Both the position numbers and the translations under genes were made by a program. The notes under the pieces were generated by a model. That model saw only the letters and a list, made by a program, of their open reading frames with translations, searched no databases and was not told the DNA's origin. From contig JADFSZ010000122.1 in NCBI GenBank assembly GCA_022560555.1, positions 1-5,580 on the forward strand: a stretch of 5,580 bases of DNA, written 5' to 3'. Within the stretch, counting starts at the first letter, position 1; each line of letters opens with the position of its first letter. Shown piece by piece: positions 1 to 5,580 of this stretch. The stretch is from PVC group bacterium (lineage in GTDB: Bacteria; GCA-001730085; JADFSZ01).

Positions 1-1047
1 GATAGAGTTTTTATCAAAATCATAACCTTCCTGAATCTTTTTTATGGCATCTTCTAAAACACAAAATTCGATCTTTTTCCGGCTATTATTTTCCTCATCC
101 AATTTTTGGGCCAATCGTGCAGCTTCTTCCTTATTTTCGGAAAGCAAAAGCTCGATACCCCAACGGGCATCGCCTAAACGTCCTGCCGCGTTCACACGCG
201 GCCCTAGAACAAACCCAATATGATGAGGCACCAAGAATTTCCCTGCCAAAGAACTAACCTGAACAAGCTCTTGAAGCCCAAGATTCGCCGTTTGGTTCAT
301 TTGCCTCAAACCAAGCGTCACGATGATTCGATTTTCATCGACCAAAGGCACAATGTCGGCAACCGTTCCGAACGCGGCCAAATCCAAAAAACGATCCTTA
401 ATCCCCAGAAAGGCCTGGCTCAGTTTTAAGGCCAGGCCGACTCCGCAAAGATCCTTAAACGGATACACACATTTAGGTTGCTTGGGATTCACAATGACAC
501 ATTGTTCGGGAATATTTTTCTCCGGAAGATGGTGATCAATAATAATGGTTTTGATCCCTAAGCGGTTCGCGTACTCAACTTCCCGGACAGCCGTAATACC
601 ACAATCCACAGTAATGAGAAGTTTCACGTGTTCATCGTTTGCGAAATCAATACCCCTTCGGCTTAAGCCGTATCCCTCTTGAAGCCGATTTGGGACATAA
701 TAAATCACGTCTCCGCCAAGAAGACGGATTAATTTTAAGACGAGAACGGTCGAAGTAACTCCGTCAACATCATAATCTCCGTAAACGAGCATCCGTGAAT
801 TTTTATCTATGGCCTGACGAATCAGCGAGCAAGCTTCTTTCATCCCATAAAGGAGAAAGGGATCATGAAAGTCGGCGAGTTGTGGATTGAGAAATTTCCG
901 GACGGTATCAACAGTTTTAATTCCACGATGAACAAGTATGCGAGAAGTGATTTTTGATATACGAAGAGCTTTCGATAACTCTTCTTCAACACTTTTGTGA
1001 TAATCTCTCACAACCCATTTTTTGGGAATCGCCGTTGACGTGATCAC
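1..1047 (-). CDS. recJ: Single-stranded-DNA-specific 5'-3' exonuclease RecJ, N-terminal 349 residues (3' end outside window)
   Basis: RecJ degrades single-stranded DNA 5' to 3' in the cytoplasm and acts in RecF-pathway recombination, mismatch repair and base-excision repair; it is a metal-dependent DHH-family phosphoesterase. The translated frame carries the family signatures in order: YGDYDVDGVTS (residues 89-99), VDCGI (147-151), the name-giving IDHHLPE (170-176), GTVADIVPL (227-235), and GPRVNAAGRLGDA (282-294, start of the DHHA1 region). The metal-binding Asp and His residues in these motifs are all present, so the enzyme looks active. The frame is open to the left edge, where the gene leaves the window. 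RecJ proteins usually have about 560-580 residues, so the remaining DHHA1 and OB-fold parts should lie beyond. No ATG begins the frame; GTG at 1045-1047 is chosen because AGGAG lies 6 nt upstream and conserved sequence follows soon after. The gene starts 20 nt after secF in the same direction, so cotranscription is likely. Confidence 0.96.
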   Translation of the reverse strand, partial: MITSTAIPKKWVVRDYHKSVEEELSKALRISKITSRILVHRGIKTVDTVRKFLNPQLADFHDPFLLYGMKEACSLIRQAIDKNSRMLVYGDYDVDGVTSTVLVLKLIRLLGGDVIYYVPNRLQEGYGLSRRGIDFANDEHVKLLITVDCGITAVREVEYANRLGIKTIIIDHHLPEKNIPEQCVIVNPKQPKCVYPFKDLCGVGLALKLSQAFLGIKDRFLDLAAFGTVADIVPLVDENRIIVTLGLRQMNQTANLGLQELVQVSSLAGKFLVPHHIGFVLGPRVNAAGRLGDARWGIELLLSENKEEAARLAQKLDEENNSRKKIEFCVLEDAIKKIQEGYDFDKNSI

Positions 1048-1053
1048 AACAAA

Positions 1054-1058
1054 CTCCT
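1054..1058 (-). promoter_or_regulatory. Ribosome binding site of recJ
   Basis: AGGAG read on the minus strand, 6 nt upstream of the GTG codon at 1045-1047. It lies in the 20-nt gap after the secF stop. It decides the start, because there is no ATG near the beginning of the recJ frame. Confidence 0.75.
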
Positions 1059-1067
1059 GTCCTAAAT

Positions 1068-1973
1068 CTAACCTTTAGCCAATCGATTCTGAAAAAGAAT
1101 GAGCACGCCTGACGCGATATAAACACTTGAATACGTTCCTACGATAACTCCCACAAGCATAGCAAAGCTAAAGTCATGAATCACCTCTCCTCCGAAGAGA
1201 AAAAGCATGAGGGCAACCAAGAGAGTGGTTAAGCTTGTAATGAGCGTCCGGTTCATCGTATGATTGACGCTTGAATTAATGATATGATAAAGATTTTGTC
1301 CTTTATGGAGTTTTCTTTCTTCACGAATCCGATCAAAAATGACGATAGTGTCATTGATCGAATAACCTAAGATCGTTAGAACGGCCGCGATAACGGTCAG
1401 GGATATTTCATACCCAAAAAGTGAACATAAGCCCAATGTAATAATTCCGTCATGAAACAAAGCCAACAGGGCCCCAAGAGCAAAAACCATTTCAAAACGA
1501 AAGGCCACATAGACCGCAATCGCTAGAACGGCAAACAGAGCCGCCGTAGCCGCCTTCATGCGTAACTCACGGCCTATGGCCGGCCCCACCGTTTCCGTTC
1601 TCAAAACCTCAAAGGGATTTTCGCTGTATATTTCACGGATGCTGCTGTTGATCAACGTCCCCAATTCAGACGAATTGATCCCCTCTGTCAGCGGAGCTTT
1701 CATAATCACTTCATGTGCATCGCCAAACTGCTGGATCGGAATGCTGCCAAGATCTAATGTTTTTAAGCCATCACGCAACTTATCAATATCTACGGCATGT
1801 TCAAATCTTAATTGATGAAGAGAGCCGCCGGTAAAATCCACACCAAGCGCTTTATCCCCTTTTATAATAAGCGAGCCGACACCAAGAACCAGAAGGGCGA
1901 GCGAGACGGCAAAAGCGTAATTTTTAAACTTAAGGTAATCTATCGCGAGAGTGTCTTTATAGATCGAAAACAT
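1068..1973 (-). CDS. secF: Protein translocase subunit SecF
   Basis: SecF is an inner-membrane protein that pairs with SecD. The complex uses the proton gradient to pull proteins on the outer side of the membrane after SecYEG/SecA has pushed them through. The 301-residue length is close to the usual 300-320. A first membrane helix (about residues 18-37) is followed by the signature GVDFTGGS (44-51), which opens the periplasmic P4-type domain, and by VGPAIGREL (129-137). Five helices follow, at about 139-158, 162-180, 190-213, 243-261 and 266-294. Helix four carries ILGYSINDTIVIFDRIRE (201-218); Asp208 sits at the conserved proton-relay aspartate of the family, and Arg242 in NRTLITS matches the conserved basic partner. 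Nothing important is missing. The ATG at 1971-1973 has AAGGAG 7 nt upstream. It follows secD by 24 nt and precedes recJ by 20 nt. Confidence 0.98.
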   Translation of the reverse strand: MFSIYKDTLAIDYLKFKNYAFAVSLALLVLGVGSLIIKGDKALGVDFTGGSLHQLRFEHAVDIDKLRDGLKTLDLGSIPIQQFGDAHEVIMKAPLTEGINSSELGTLINSSIREIYSENPFEVLRTETVGPAIGRELRMKAATAALFAVLAIAVYVAFRFEMVFALGALLALFHDGIITLGLCSLFGYEISLTVIAAVLTILGYSINDTIVIFDRIREERKLHKGQNLYHIINSSVNHTMNRTLITSLTTLLVALMLFLFGGEVIHDFSFAMLVGVIVGTYSSVYIASGVLILFQNRLAKG

Positions 1974-1997
1974 GTTTATTCTCCTTCGTTAACAGCT

Positions 1998-3326
1998 CTA
2001 TATGCTTAGCTTCTGCAAATTTGGTTTTTTCATAATCACAAGATCAAAAATCACTTTTGTGCCGTAAATAGCCGTTAACATACTCGCCGCAATACCGATC
2101 GATAGCGTTATAGCGAATCCCCGTATGGGACCCGAACCAAAATGATAAAGTATTCCGGAAGCAATTAATGTCGTTACATTCGCATCTAAAATAGTCACAA
2201 GGGCCTTATCATATCCTGTTTGTATGGCCACGCGAACGGATTTATGACTTCTTAACTCCTCGCGAATCCTTTCGAATATAAGAACATTGGCATCAACGGC
2301 CATACCAATCGTCAATATAATTCCGGCAATACCCGGCAACGTCAGAACGGCACCGATCATCGCGAGTGTACCAAAAACGATAATGATATTCACAGATAAA
2401 GCCAAAATCGCAATCAACCCGCTCAAGCGATAGTAAACCGCGATAAAAATGATAACAAGGAGCATCCCGATCAACCCGGATCTTAAGCCTTTTTGAATGG
2501 AATCCTTACCTAATGTAGCTCCGACGGTCCGTGATTCCACAACGGTGATCGGGGCCGGCAGCGCACCCGCCCTCAGCGCAATGGCCAAATCCTTGGCTTC
2601 GTCAATCGTAAAATCTCCGCTAATTTGACCTCGTCCTCCCGGTATCTCCTCACGTATGACGGGAGCTGATACAATTTTTCCGTCAAGAACAATCGCAAGA
2701 CGCGTTCCGACATTTTCCCGGGTAGAAACAGCAAATTTTTTCCCGCCCCTGCGGTTAAGCTCAAATCCTATGGCAACTTCGTTAAATGATCCTTGATTAA
2801 ATTCGACAGTGGCATCAACCAAATCTTCTCCGGTAAGCACGGGGCGTTTTCTCACAAGCAAGCCATCGGCAGATTCTCGGTTTGTTCCTTTTTCCATGAG
2901 AGGAAGTAATTCATAATTCAGAGGGATTCTTCCCCTGGCAGCTTCTTCAAGAAGCTTGGGATCATCATTCACAAGACGGAACTCCAAAAATGCTGTTGTC
3001 TGGATAATAGACATGGCACGTTTAATCCCCTCTTCATCTATTTGCGGCAATTGGATCACAATACGATCTGTTCCTTGACGAAGGATGGACGGCTCCTCAA
3101 CACCAAATTGATCGATGCGGTTACGAATCACTTCCAACACGCGGTCAATAGCATCTTTGCTATTTTCTTCGGTCAGGTTTGTTTTATCAACCTCAATCAC
3201 CAAATACATCCCTCCGCGCAAATCTAAACCTTGACGGATTTTTTGGTCAAGAGGCCACAAAGAGAATAACATGACCACAATCCCACATATCCAAAAGATG
3301 CAGCGCCATTTTAACTTTTTATTCAT
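1998..3326 (-). CDS. secD: Protein translocase subunit SecD
   Basis: SecD is the larger half of the SecDF proton-driven accessory motor of the Sec pathway, located in the inner membrane with a big periplasmic domain. The 442 residues give one N-terminal helix (about 8-25) and then RQGLDLRGG (31-39), the hallmark at the start of the periplasmic P1 region. The P1 base contains GTDRIVIQLPQ (85-95). The head region, about 165-255, includes LDGKIVSAPVI (214-224) and ALRAGALPAPI (250-260). Five further helices follow from about 282. Helix four has GIILTIGMAVDANVLIFERI (335-354), in which Asp345 is at the position of the essential proton-pathway aspartate of the family. FGSGPIRGFAITL (396-408) is also typical. 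The protein is shorter than E. coli SecD (615) but normal for many other phyla. The ATG is the first start codon in its frame after the holA stop, with AAGGA 10 nt upstream. No yajC gene precedes it; holA does. Confidence 0.98.
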   Translation of the reverse strand: MNKKLKWRCIFWICGIVVMLFSLWPLDQKIRQGLDLRGGMYLVIEVDKTNLTEENSKDAIDRVLEVIRNRIDQFGVEEPSILRQGTDRIVIQLPQIDEEGIKRAMSIIQTTAFLEFRLVNDDPKLLEEAARGRIPLNYELLPLMEKGTNRESADGLLVRKRPVLTGEDLVDATVEFNQGSFNEVAIGFELNRRGGKKFAVSTRENVGTRLAIVLDGKIVSAPVIREEIPGGRGQISGDFTIDEAKDLAIALRAGALPAPITVVESRTVGATLGKDSIQKGLRSGLIGMLLVIIFIAVYYRLSGLIAILALSVNIIIVFGTLAMIGAVLTLPGIAGIILTIGMAVDANVLIFERIREELRSHKSVRVAIQTGYDKALVTILDANVTTLIASGILYHFGSGPIRGFAITLSIGIAASMLTAIYGTKVIFDLVIMKKPNLQKLSI

Positions 3327-3352
3327 TGAGTTTTGTTCCTTTCCCCACTTGT

Positions 3353-3365
3353 CTTCGTCACGAAG
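3353..3365. other. Small inverted repeat in the holA-secD gap
   Basis: A perfect 5-bp inverted repeat (CTTCG / CGAAG) with a 3-base spacer lies in the 48-nt gap. In the minus-strand transcript it could form a short hairpin between the holA stop and the secD ribosome binding site. It has no following T-run, so it is not a rho-independent terminator. It may affect secD translation or mRNA processing, or it may be chance; a 5-bp stem is weak evidence. Confidence 0.25.
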
Positions 3366-3374
3366 GTCCGTTAA

Positions 3375-4373
3375 TCATGCGCACAACTCACCACTCAGTG
3401 TCTCCAGTAAAAGTCGATCATCCCAAAAGCTGCTCTTCATAGCGCAATCTGTACTAAGCAAGGATTGAAAGATCCTGTGAAGATGTCCATGGGATATTTG
3501 CGCGGCGTTCTTGGCAAAATCACTAAAATACCTTTGCCCGATATGAACTCGCTTTGATATTTGAAAAGGACTGATTTTCCTGTCAAGCAGACTCTTTGTC
3601 ATCCATACCCTTCGAAAATGCCATGAGAGCCATCCAACAAGCTCTATGCTCGACTTCCCTTGATGAAACAGATGGTGAAGGATCATGAGGGTGCGCCTCA
3701 GATTTCGTTGCGACACAGCGTCGGTTAATTCAAAAACATCATGGACACTCTCTCCCGAGAGAAGTAAAGTAATATCTTCTTGCTGAATACTTTTACGCTC
3801 CCCGACATACAAGACAAGCTTATCGGCATCACTTTTCATTTCCAGAACTGTCGCCCCGGTAGAATCCAAAAAGGCTTCAAGGGCGGAGGTCGAAATTTCC
3901 TTCCCTGCTTTGTTAAAATACGACTGCGCCCACTGTACCATCTCGATTTTTGAATCGATCACACACTCCACAATCTGATTGGGCCCAAAAAGATCAATAA
4001 ATTTATCTTTTTTAGACAACGACCCCGCATCAAAAATGAGGCAAGCGGATTCTGAGGGATTTTTCAGGTAATCAGTAAATTTATCCCGCTCATCTTTTTT
4101 GGCAAGGTCGAAATTTTTCAGGTAAACGATTTTATATCCGAAGAATAAAGACGGGATGCAGCATTCTTCAAGGACTTTTTGGCTCGCAAAGTCCTCCCGA
4201 ACGTCAAAAGAAATAACCTCAATCTCATTGGGAAAAGATGGGGATATTTTCACTCTAAGGTTCCGGATAAAGTCTTCTTTGAGCCCCTCATCGTATCCTC
4301 GCAAAAGATAAACATTTTCCCACGCATCCGGGTGATAGGATTTTGATTTTATATTAAGATTTTGTTCAGTCAA
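3375..4373 (-). CDS. holA: DNA polymerase III subunit delta (clamp loader)
   Basis: HolA (delta) is the clamp-opening subunit of the clamp loader, which places the beta sliding clamp on primed DNA for the replicative polymerase. The 332-residue length matches the family (about 330-345). The order of segments also fits: VYLLRGYDEGLKEDFIRNL (21-39) at the start of domain I; VYLKNFD (83-89) and CLIFDAGSLSKKDK (111-124) in the AAA+-like core; LDSTGATVLEMKSDADKL (169-186) in domain II; then VFELTDAVSQRN (213-224) and HHLFHQGKSSIELVGWLSWH (233-252) in the collar domain. No Walker A motif is seen, as expected, because delta does not hydrolyse ATP. The best start is TTG at 4371-4373, only 4 nt after the lptE stop, with AAGGA 10 nt upstream. 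The next methionine in the frame is residue 145, so an internal ATG start is excluded. lptE-holA adjacency is also known from E. coli and supports the call; translational coupling is likely. Confidence 0.93.
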   Translation of the reverse strand: MTEQNLNIKSKSYHPDAWENVYLLRGYDEGLKEDFIRNLRVKISPSFPNEIEVISFDVREDFASQKVLEECCIPSLFFGYKIVYLKNFDLAKKDERDKFTDYLKNPSESACLIFDAGSLSKKDKFIDLFGPNQIVECVIDSKIEMVQWAQSYFNKAGKEISTSALEAFLDSTGATVLEMKSDADKLVLYVGERKSIQQEDITLLLSGESVHDVFELTDAVSQRNLRRTLMILHHLFHQGKSSIELVGWLSWHFRRVWMTKSLLDRKISPFQISKRVHIGQRYFSDFAKNAAQISHGHLHRIFQSLLSTDCAMKSSFWDDRLLLETLSGELCA

Positions 4374-4377
4374 TGAC

Positions 4378-4911
4378 TTACCATCCTTCGACGACCCTGA
4401 TCACGATATCTCTTGCCAGTTCCGCGCTGGCCTCGTCAACCGCGTCCTCTTCGGATCTTGCCAAGCTTCCCGTTACAAAAAATGTCGCCCCTTTTTCAAT
4501 ATCATCGACCCAGATAATCTCTCCCGTTGCGGCATCCGTTAATGTCAATTCAACTCCGATACGCACTCCAAACTGAGCGACAAGACGCCGGTCTGTTGAG
4601 TCAAATTGGCGGGGAGACAATGAAAATGAGGTAATACGGCCTTCGAGTATCACATCCGCGTTCTCTTTTACCGTCACTTTAAGCGTGCCATCAAGCATAA
4701 ATCGCCGAATGATCTCATCTGTCAATTTTGTTTCTATGCCTAACTGAGATGTTTTGTTAACGCGCCTTATTTTAATAAGAAAAGTATCGTTCCTGAAATT
4801 TTTAACGTAGACAGTGTGAATATCGGCATCAGGGAGAAGCGAGCCTGTTCGGTATCCGCATCCGCACACCATTACTAAAAAAAAGCATGCCAGAAGATAG
4901 CCAAGTTTCAT
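4378..4911 (-). CDS. lptE: LPS-assembly lipoprotein LptE
   Basis: LptE is an outer-membrane lipoprotein that plugs and stabilises the LptD barrel, through which lipopolysaccharide reaches the cell surface. The 177 residues begin with a short signal peptide: Lys2, a hydrophobic stretch (about 3-16), and a lipobox VCGC ending at Cys18. Cys18 is the predicted acylated residue and is followed by GYR, the usual start of mature LptE. Further family features are VYVKNFRNDTF (34-44), IETKLTDEIIRRF (59-71), ADVILEGRITSFSLSP (85-100) and the late strand VELTLTDAATGEIIW (120-134). The ATG overlaps the bamD stop as ATGA, with AAGGA 6 nt upstream; holA begins 4 nt downstream. LptE proteins diverge strongly, so the call rests on the lipobox, size, strand pattern and adjacency to holA. 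An unrelated small lipoprotein is a less likely alternative. Confidence 0.87.
   Translation of the reverse strand: MKLGYLLACFFLVMVCGCGYRTGSLLPDADIHTVYVKNFRNDTFLIKIRRVNKTSQLGIETKLTDEIIRRFMLDGTLKVTVKENADVILEGRITSFSLSPRQFDSTDRRLVAQFGVRIGVELTLTDAATGEIIWVDDIEKGATFFVTGSLARSEEDAVDEASAELARDIVIRVVEGW
4384..4388 (-). promoter_or_regulatory. Ribosome binding site of holA, inside the end of lptE
   Basis: AAGGA on the minus strand within the last lptE codons, 10 nt upstream of TTG at 4371-4373. It supports the TTG start and suggests that ribosomes finishing lptE restart on holA. Confidence 0.55.
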
Positions 4912-5580
4912 TTATTTTCCTTTTTTTTGATTTTTTCAAGTTTCGGGCCTATTTTCTTTAATCGCATCGCCGCTTCTTTTGACCACGCAGTACCTTCATA
5001 ATCCCTAACGACTTTTTGATAATAAAATTCCGCGGCTTTGAGCCCCTTGTTTTTCTCGTAAAAAAGAGCGATTTCATAAAGCTTTTGCGCGTTTTCTCGT
5101 CGAAGAAAATCAATTTCAATTTTGGCTTCCTCAATGAGCCGGCTATCCGGATACTCCTTTGAAAAAGCCTCAAAATCTTCCAAAGCATCGGGGGCGGCAT
5201 TAAAGGCACCCTCTTTACCATATAATCCGTGAGATTTTGATACAGCAATTTTATAGGAGGCCAATTCGGAAAATTCACTATCAGGAAATACGGCAATAAG
5301 TTTTTCATATGAATGTATCGCCTTCGTAAAATCACCAAGCTTCAAATAGGTGTCACCAACTTTGTACTGTGCATCATCGGCAAAATCCCCAAAAGGGGCA
5401 TTCTTAATAATTTTCACATAGATTTCTAAAGCAATTTCGTAATTATTCGTTGTCGGAAGGATGGGAATATAGCTCTTCCATCCCGGCCCTTTAGAGTAAA
5501 AAAAATGGTTCGCAATCTGAAACTGACGTTCGAGCGTTTCATTGATTCTTTGACTTGACGGAAAATTATCAACCAGTTTT
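4908..5580 (-). CDS. bamD: BamD-like outer-membrane assembly lipoprotein with TPR repeats, C-terminal 223 residues (5' end outside window)
   Basis: BamD is the TPR lipoprotein partner of BamA in the machine that folds beta-barrel proteins into the outer membrane, acting on its periplasmic side. The frame enters at the right edge and stays open to TGA at 4908-4910, so the start, signal peptide and lipid-bearing cysteine cannot be seen. Counting from the first complete codon, KLVDNFPSSQRI (1-12) is a repeat-end motif of the kind found between TPRs. A repeat at about 66-101 contains AQYKVGDTYLKLGDFTKAIH and ends in FPDS. YPDS recurs near 139-142, and a last repeat contains AAEFYYQKVVRDYEGTAWSKEAAMRL. 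These helical pairs with P-D-S turns match BamD/YfiO-type proteins. The tail is lysine-rich. A longer frame than the internal GTG at 5415-5417 is clearly coding, so that codon is not the start. The last four bases overlap lptE. The alternative is a CpoB/YbgF-like periplasmic TPR protein, made less likely by the lptE neighbour and the repeat style. Confidence 0.8.
   Translation of the reverse strand, partial: KLVDNFPSSQRINETLERQFQIANHFFYSKGPGWKSYIPILPTTNNYEIALEIYVKIIKNAPFGDFADDAQYKVGDTYLKLGDFTKAIHSYEKLIAVFPDSEFSELASYKIAVSKSHGLYGKEGAFNAAPDALEDFEAFSKEYPDSRLIEEAKIEIDFLRRENAQKLYEIALFYEKNKGLKAAEFYYQKVVRDYEGTAWSKEAAMRLKKIGPKLEKIKKKENK
4918..4922 (-). promoter_or_regulatory. Ribosome binding site of lptE, inside the end of bamD
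   Basis: AAGGA on the minus strand, 6 nt upstream of the lptE ATG. It is embedded in the lysine codons that end bamD, directly after a run of eight A residues. With the ATGA stop/start overlap this points to translational coupling of bamD and lptE. Confidence 0.7.

Noticed and set aside
220-535. Two overlapping plus-strand open frames of about 70 codons opposite recJ
   Set aside because: They lie opposite a highly conserved RecJ region with intact motifs. Their proteins have no recognisable domain, so they are antisense shadows.
1571-1586. GGCC-rich local palindromic sequence inside secF
   Set aside because: It falls in the conserved VGPAIGREL coding segment and is explained by Gly/Ala/Pro codons.
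1558-2009. Plus-strand open frames opposite secF
   Set aside because: SecF is clearly conserved on the minus strand here; the plus-strand proteins show no family features.
3353-3377. Possible transcription terminator after holA
   Set aside because: The stem is only 5 bp and is followed by a purine-rich sequence, not a T-run; the downstream gene is closely spaced in the same direction.
4373-4576. Ser/Thr-rich 67-codon plus-strand frame opposite lptE
   Set aside because: Its low-complexity composition arises from the reverse reading of Asp/Glu/Ala-rich lptE codons, and no good ribosome binding site was seen.
4958-5338. 126-codon minus-strand frame inside bamD in another phase
   Set aside because: The basic, motif-free product overlaps well-formed TPR repeats in the bamD frame, so it is a shadow.
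1-5580. A defence system, mobile element, CRISPR array or novel pathway
   Set aside because: All six genes belong to known housekeeping families. No direct repeats, transposase, integrase or unexplained coding sequence was found on either strand.

Overview
The window is an ordinary, densely packed housekeeping segment of a bacterial chromosome. It holds six genes, all transcribed from the minus strand, so they are described here from high to low coordinate: bamD (beginning beyond the right edge), lptE, holA, secD, secF and recJ (ending beyond the left edge). Gaps are very short: a 4-nt overlap (bamD/lptE), then 4 nt (lptE/holA), 48 nt (holA/secD), 24 nt (secD/secF) and 20 nt (secF/recJ). No stretch of 300 bases lacks a gene. 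I see no tRNA, rRNA, CRISPR array, insertion sequence or convincing terminator. The arrangement looks like part of one operon whose promoter and terminator both lie outside the window.

Organism: LptE and BamD are outer-membrane biogenesis lipoproteins, so the host is diderm and probably makes lipopolysaccharide. The DNA is moderately AT-rich. TAA, TAG and TGA all appear as stops, which fits the standard bacterial code. The gene order and the style of the BamD and LptE proteins do not look like Proteobacteria. From memory of similar proteins they resemble Candidatus Omnitrophota (OP3) or a related uncultured lineage, but this is a tentative inference and not a demonstrated assignment.

Layout: positions 4908-5580 encode the C-terminal 223 residues of a BamD-like TPR protein. 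Positions 4378-4911 encode a small lipoprotein, LptE. Positions 3375-4373 encode the clamp-loader delta subunit HolA, probably from a TTG start. Positions 1998-3326 and 1068-1973 encode SecD and SecF, the two halves of the proton-driven Sec accessory motor. Positions 1-1047 encode the first 349 residues of the single-strand exonuclease RecJ, from a GTG start.

How the genes work together: SecD/SecF help move envelope proteins across the inner membrane, BamD helps insert beta-barrels into the outer membrane, and LptE partners the LptD barrel for LPS export, so these four share an envelope-building theme. HolA and RecJ belong to DNA replication and repair; their linkage to lptE and to secDF respectively is a familiar neighbourhood association and not evidence of a joint pathway. 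I found no sign of a previously undescribed system. The findings below are small-scale curiosities with low interest scores.
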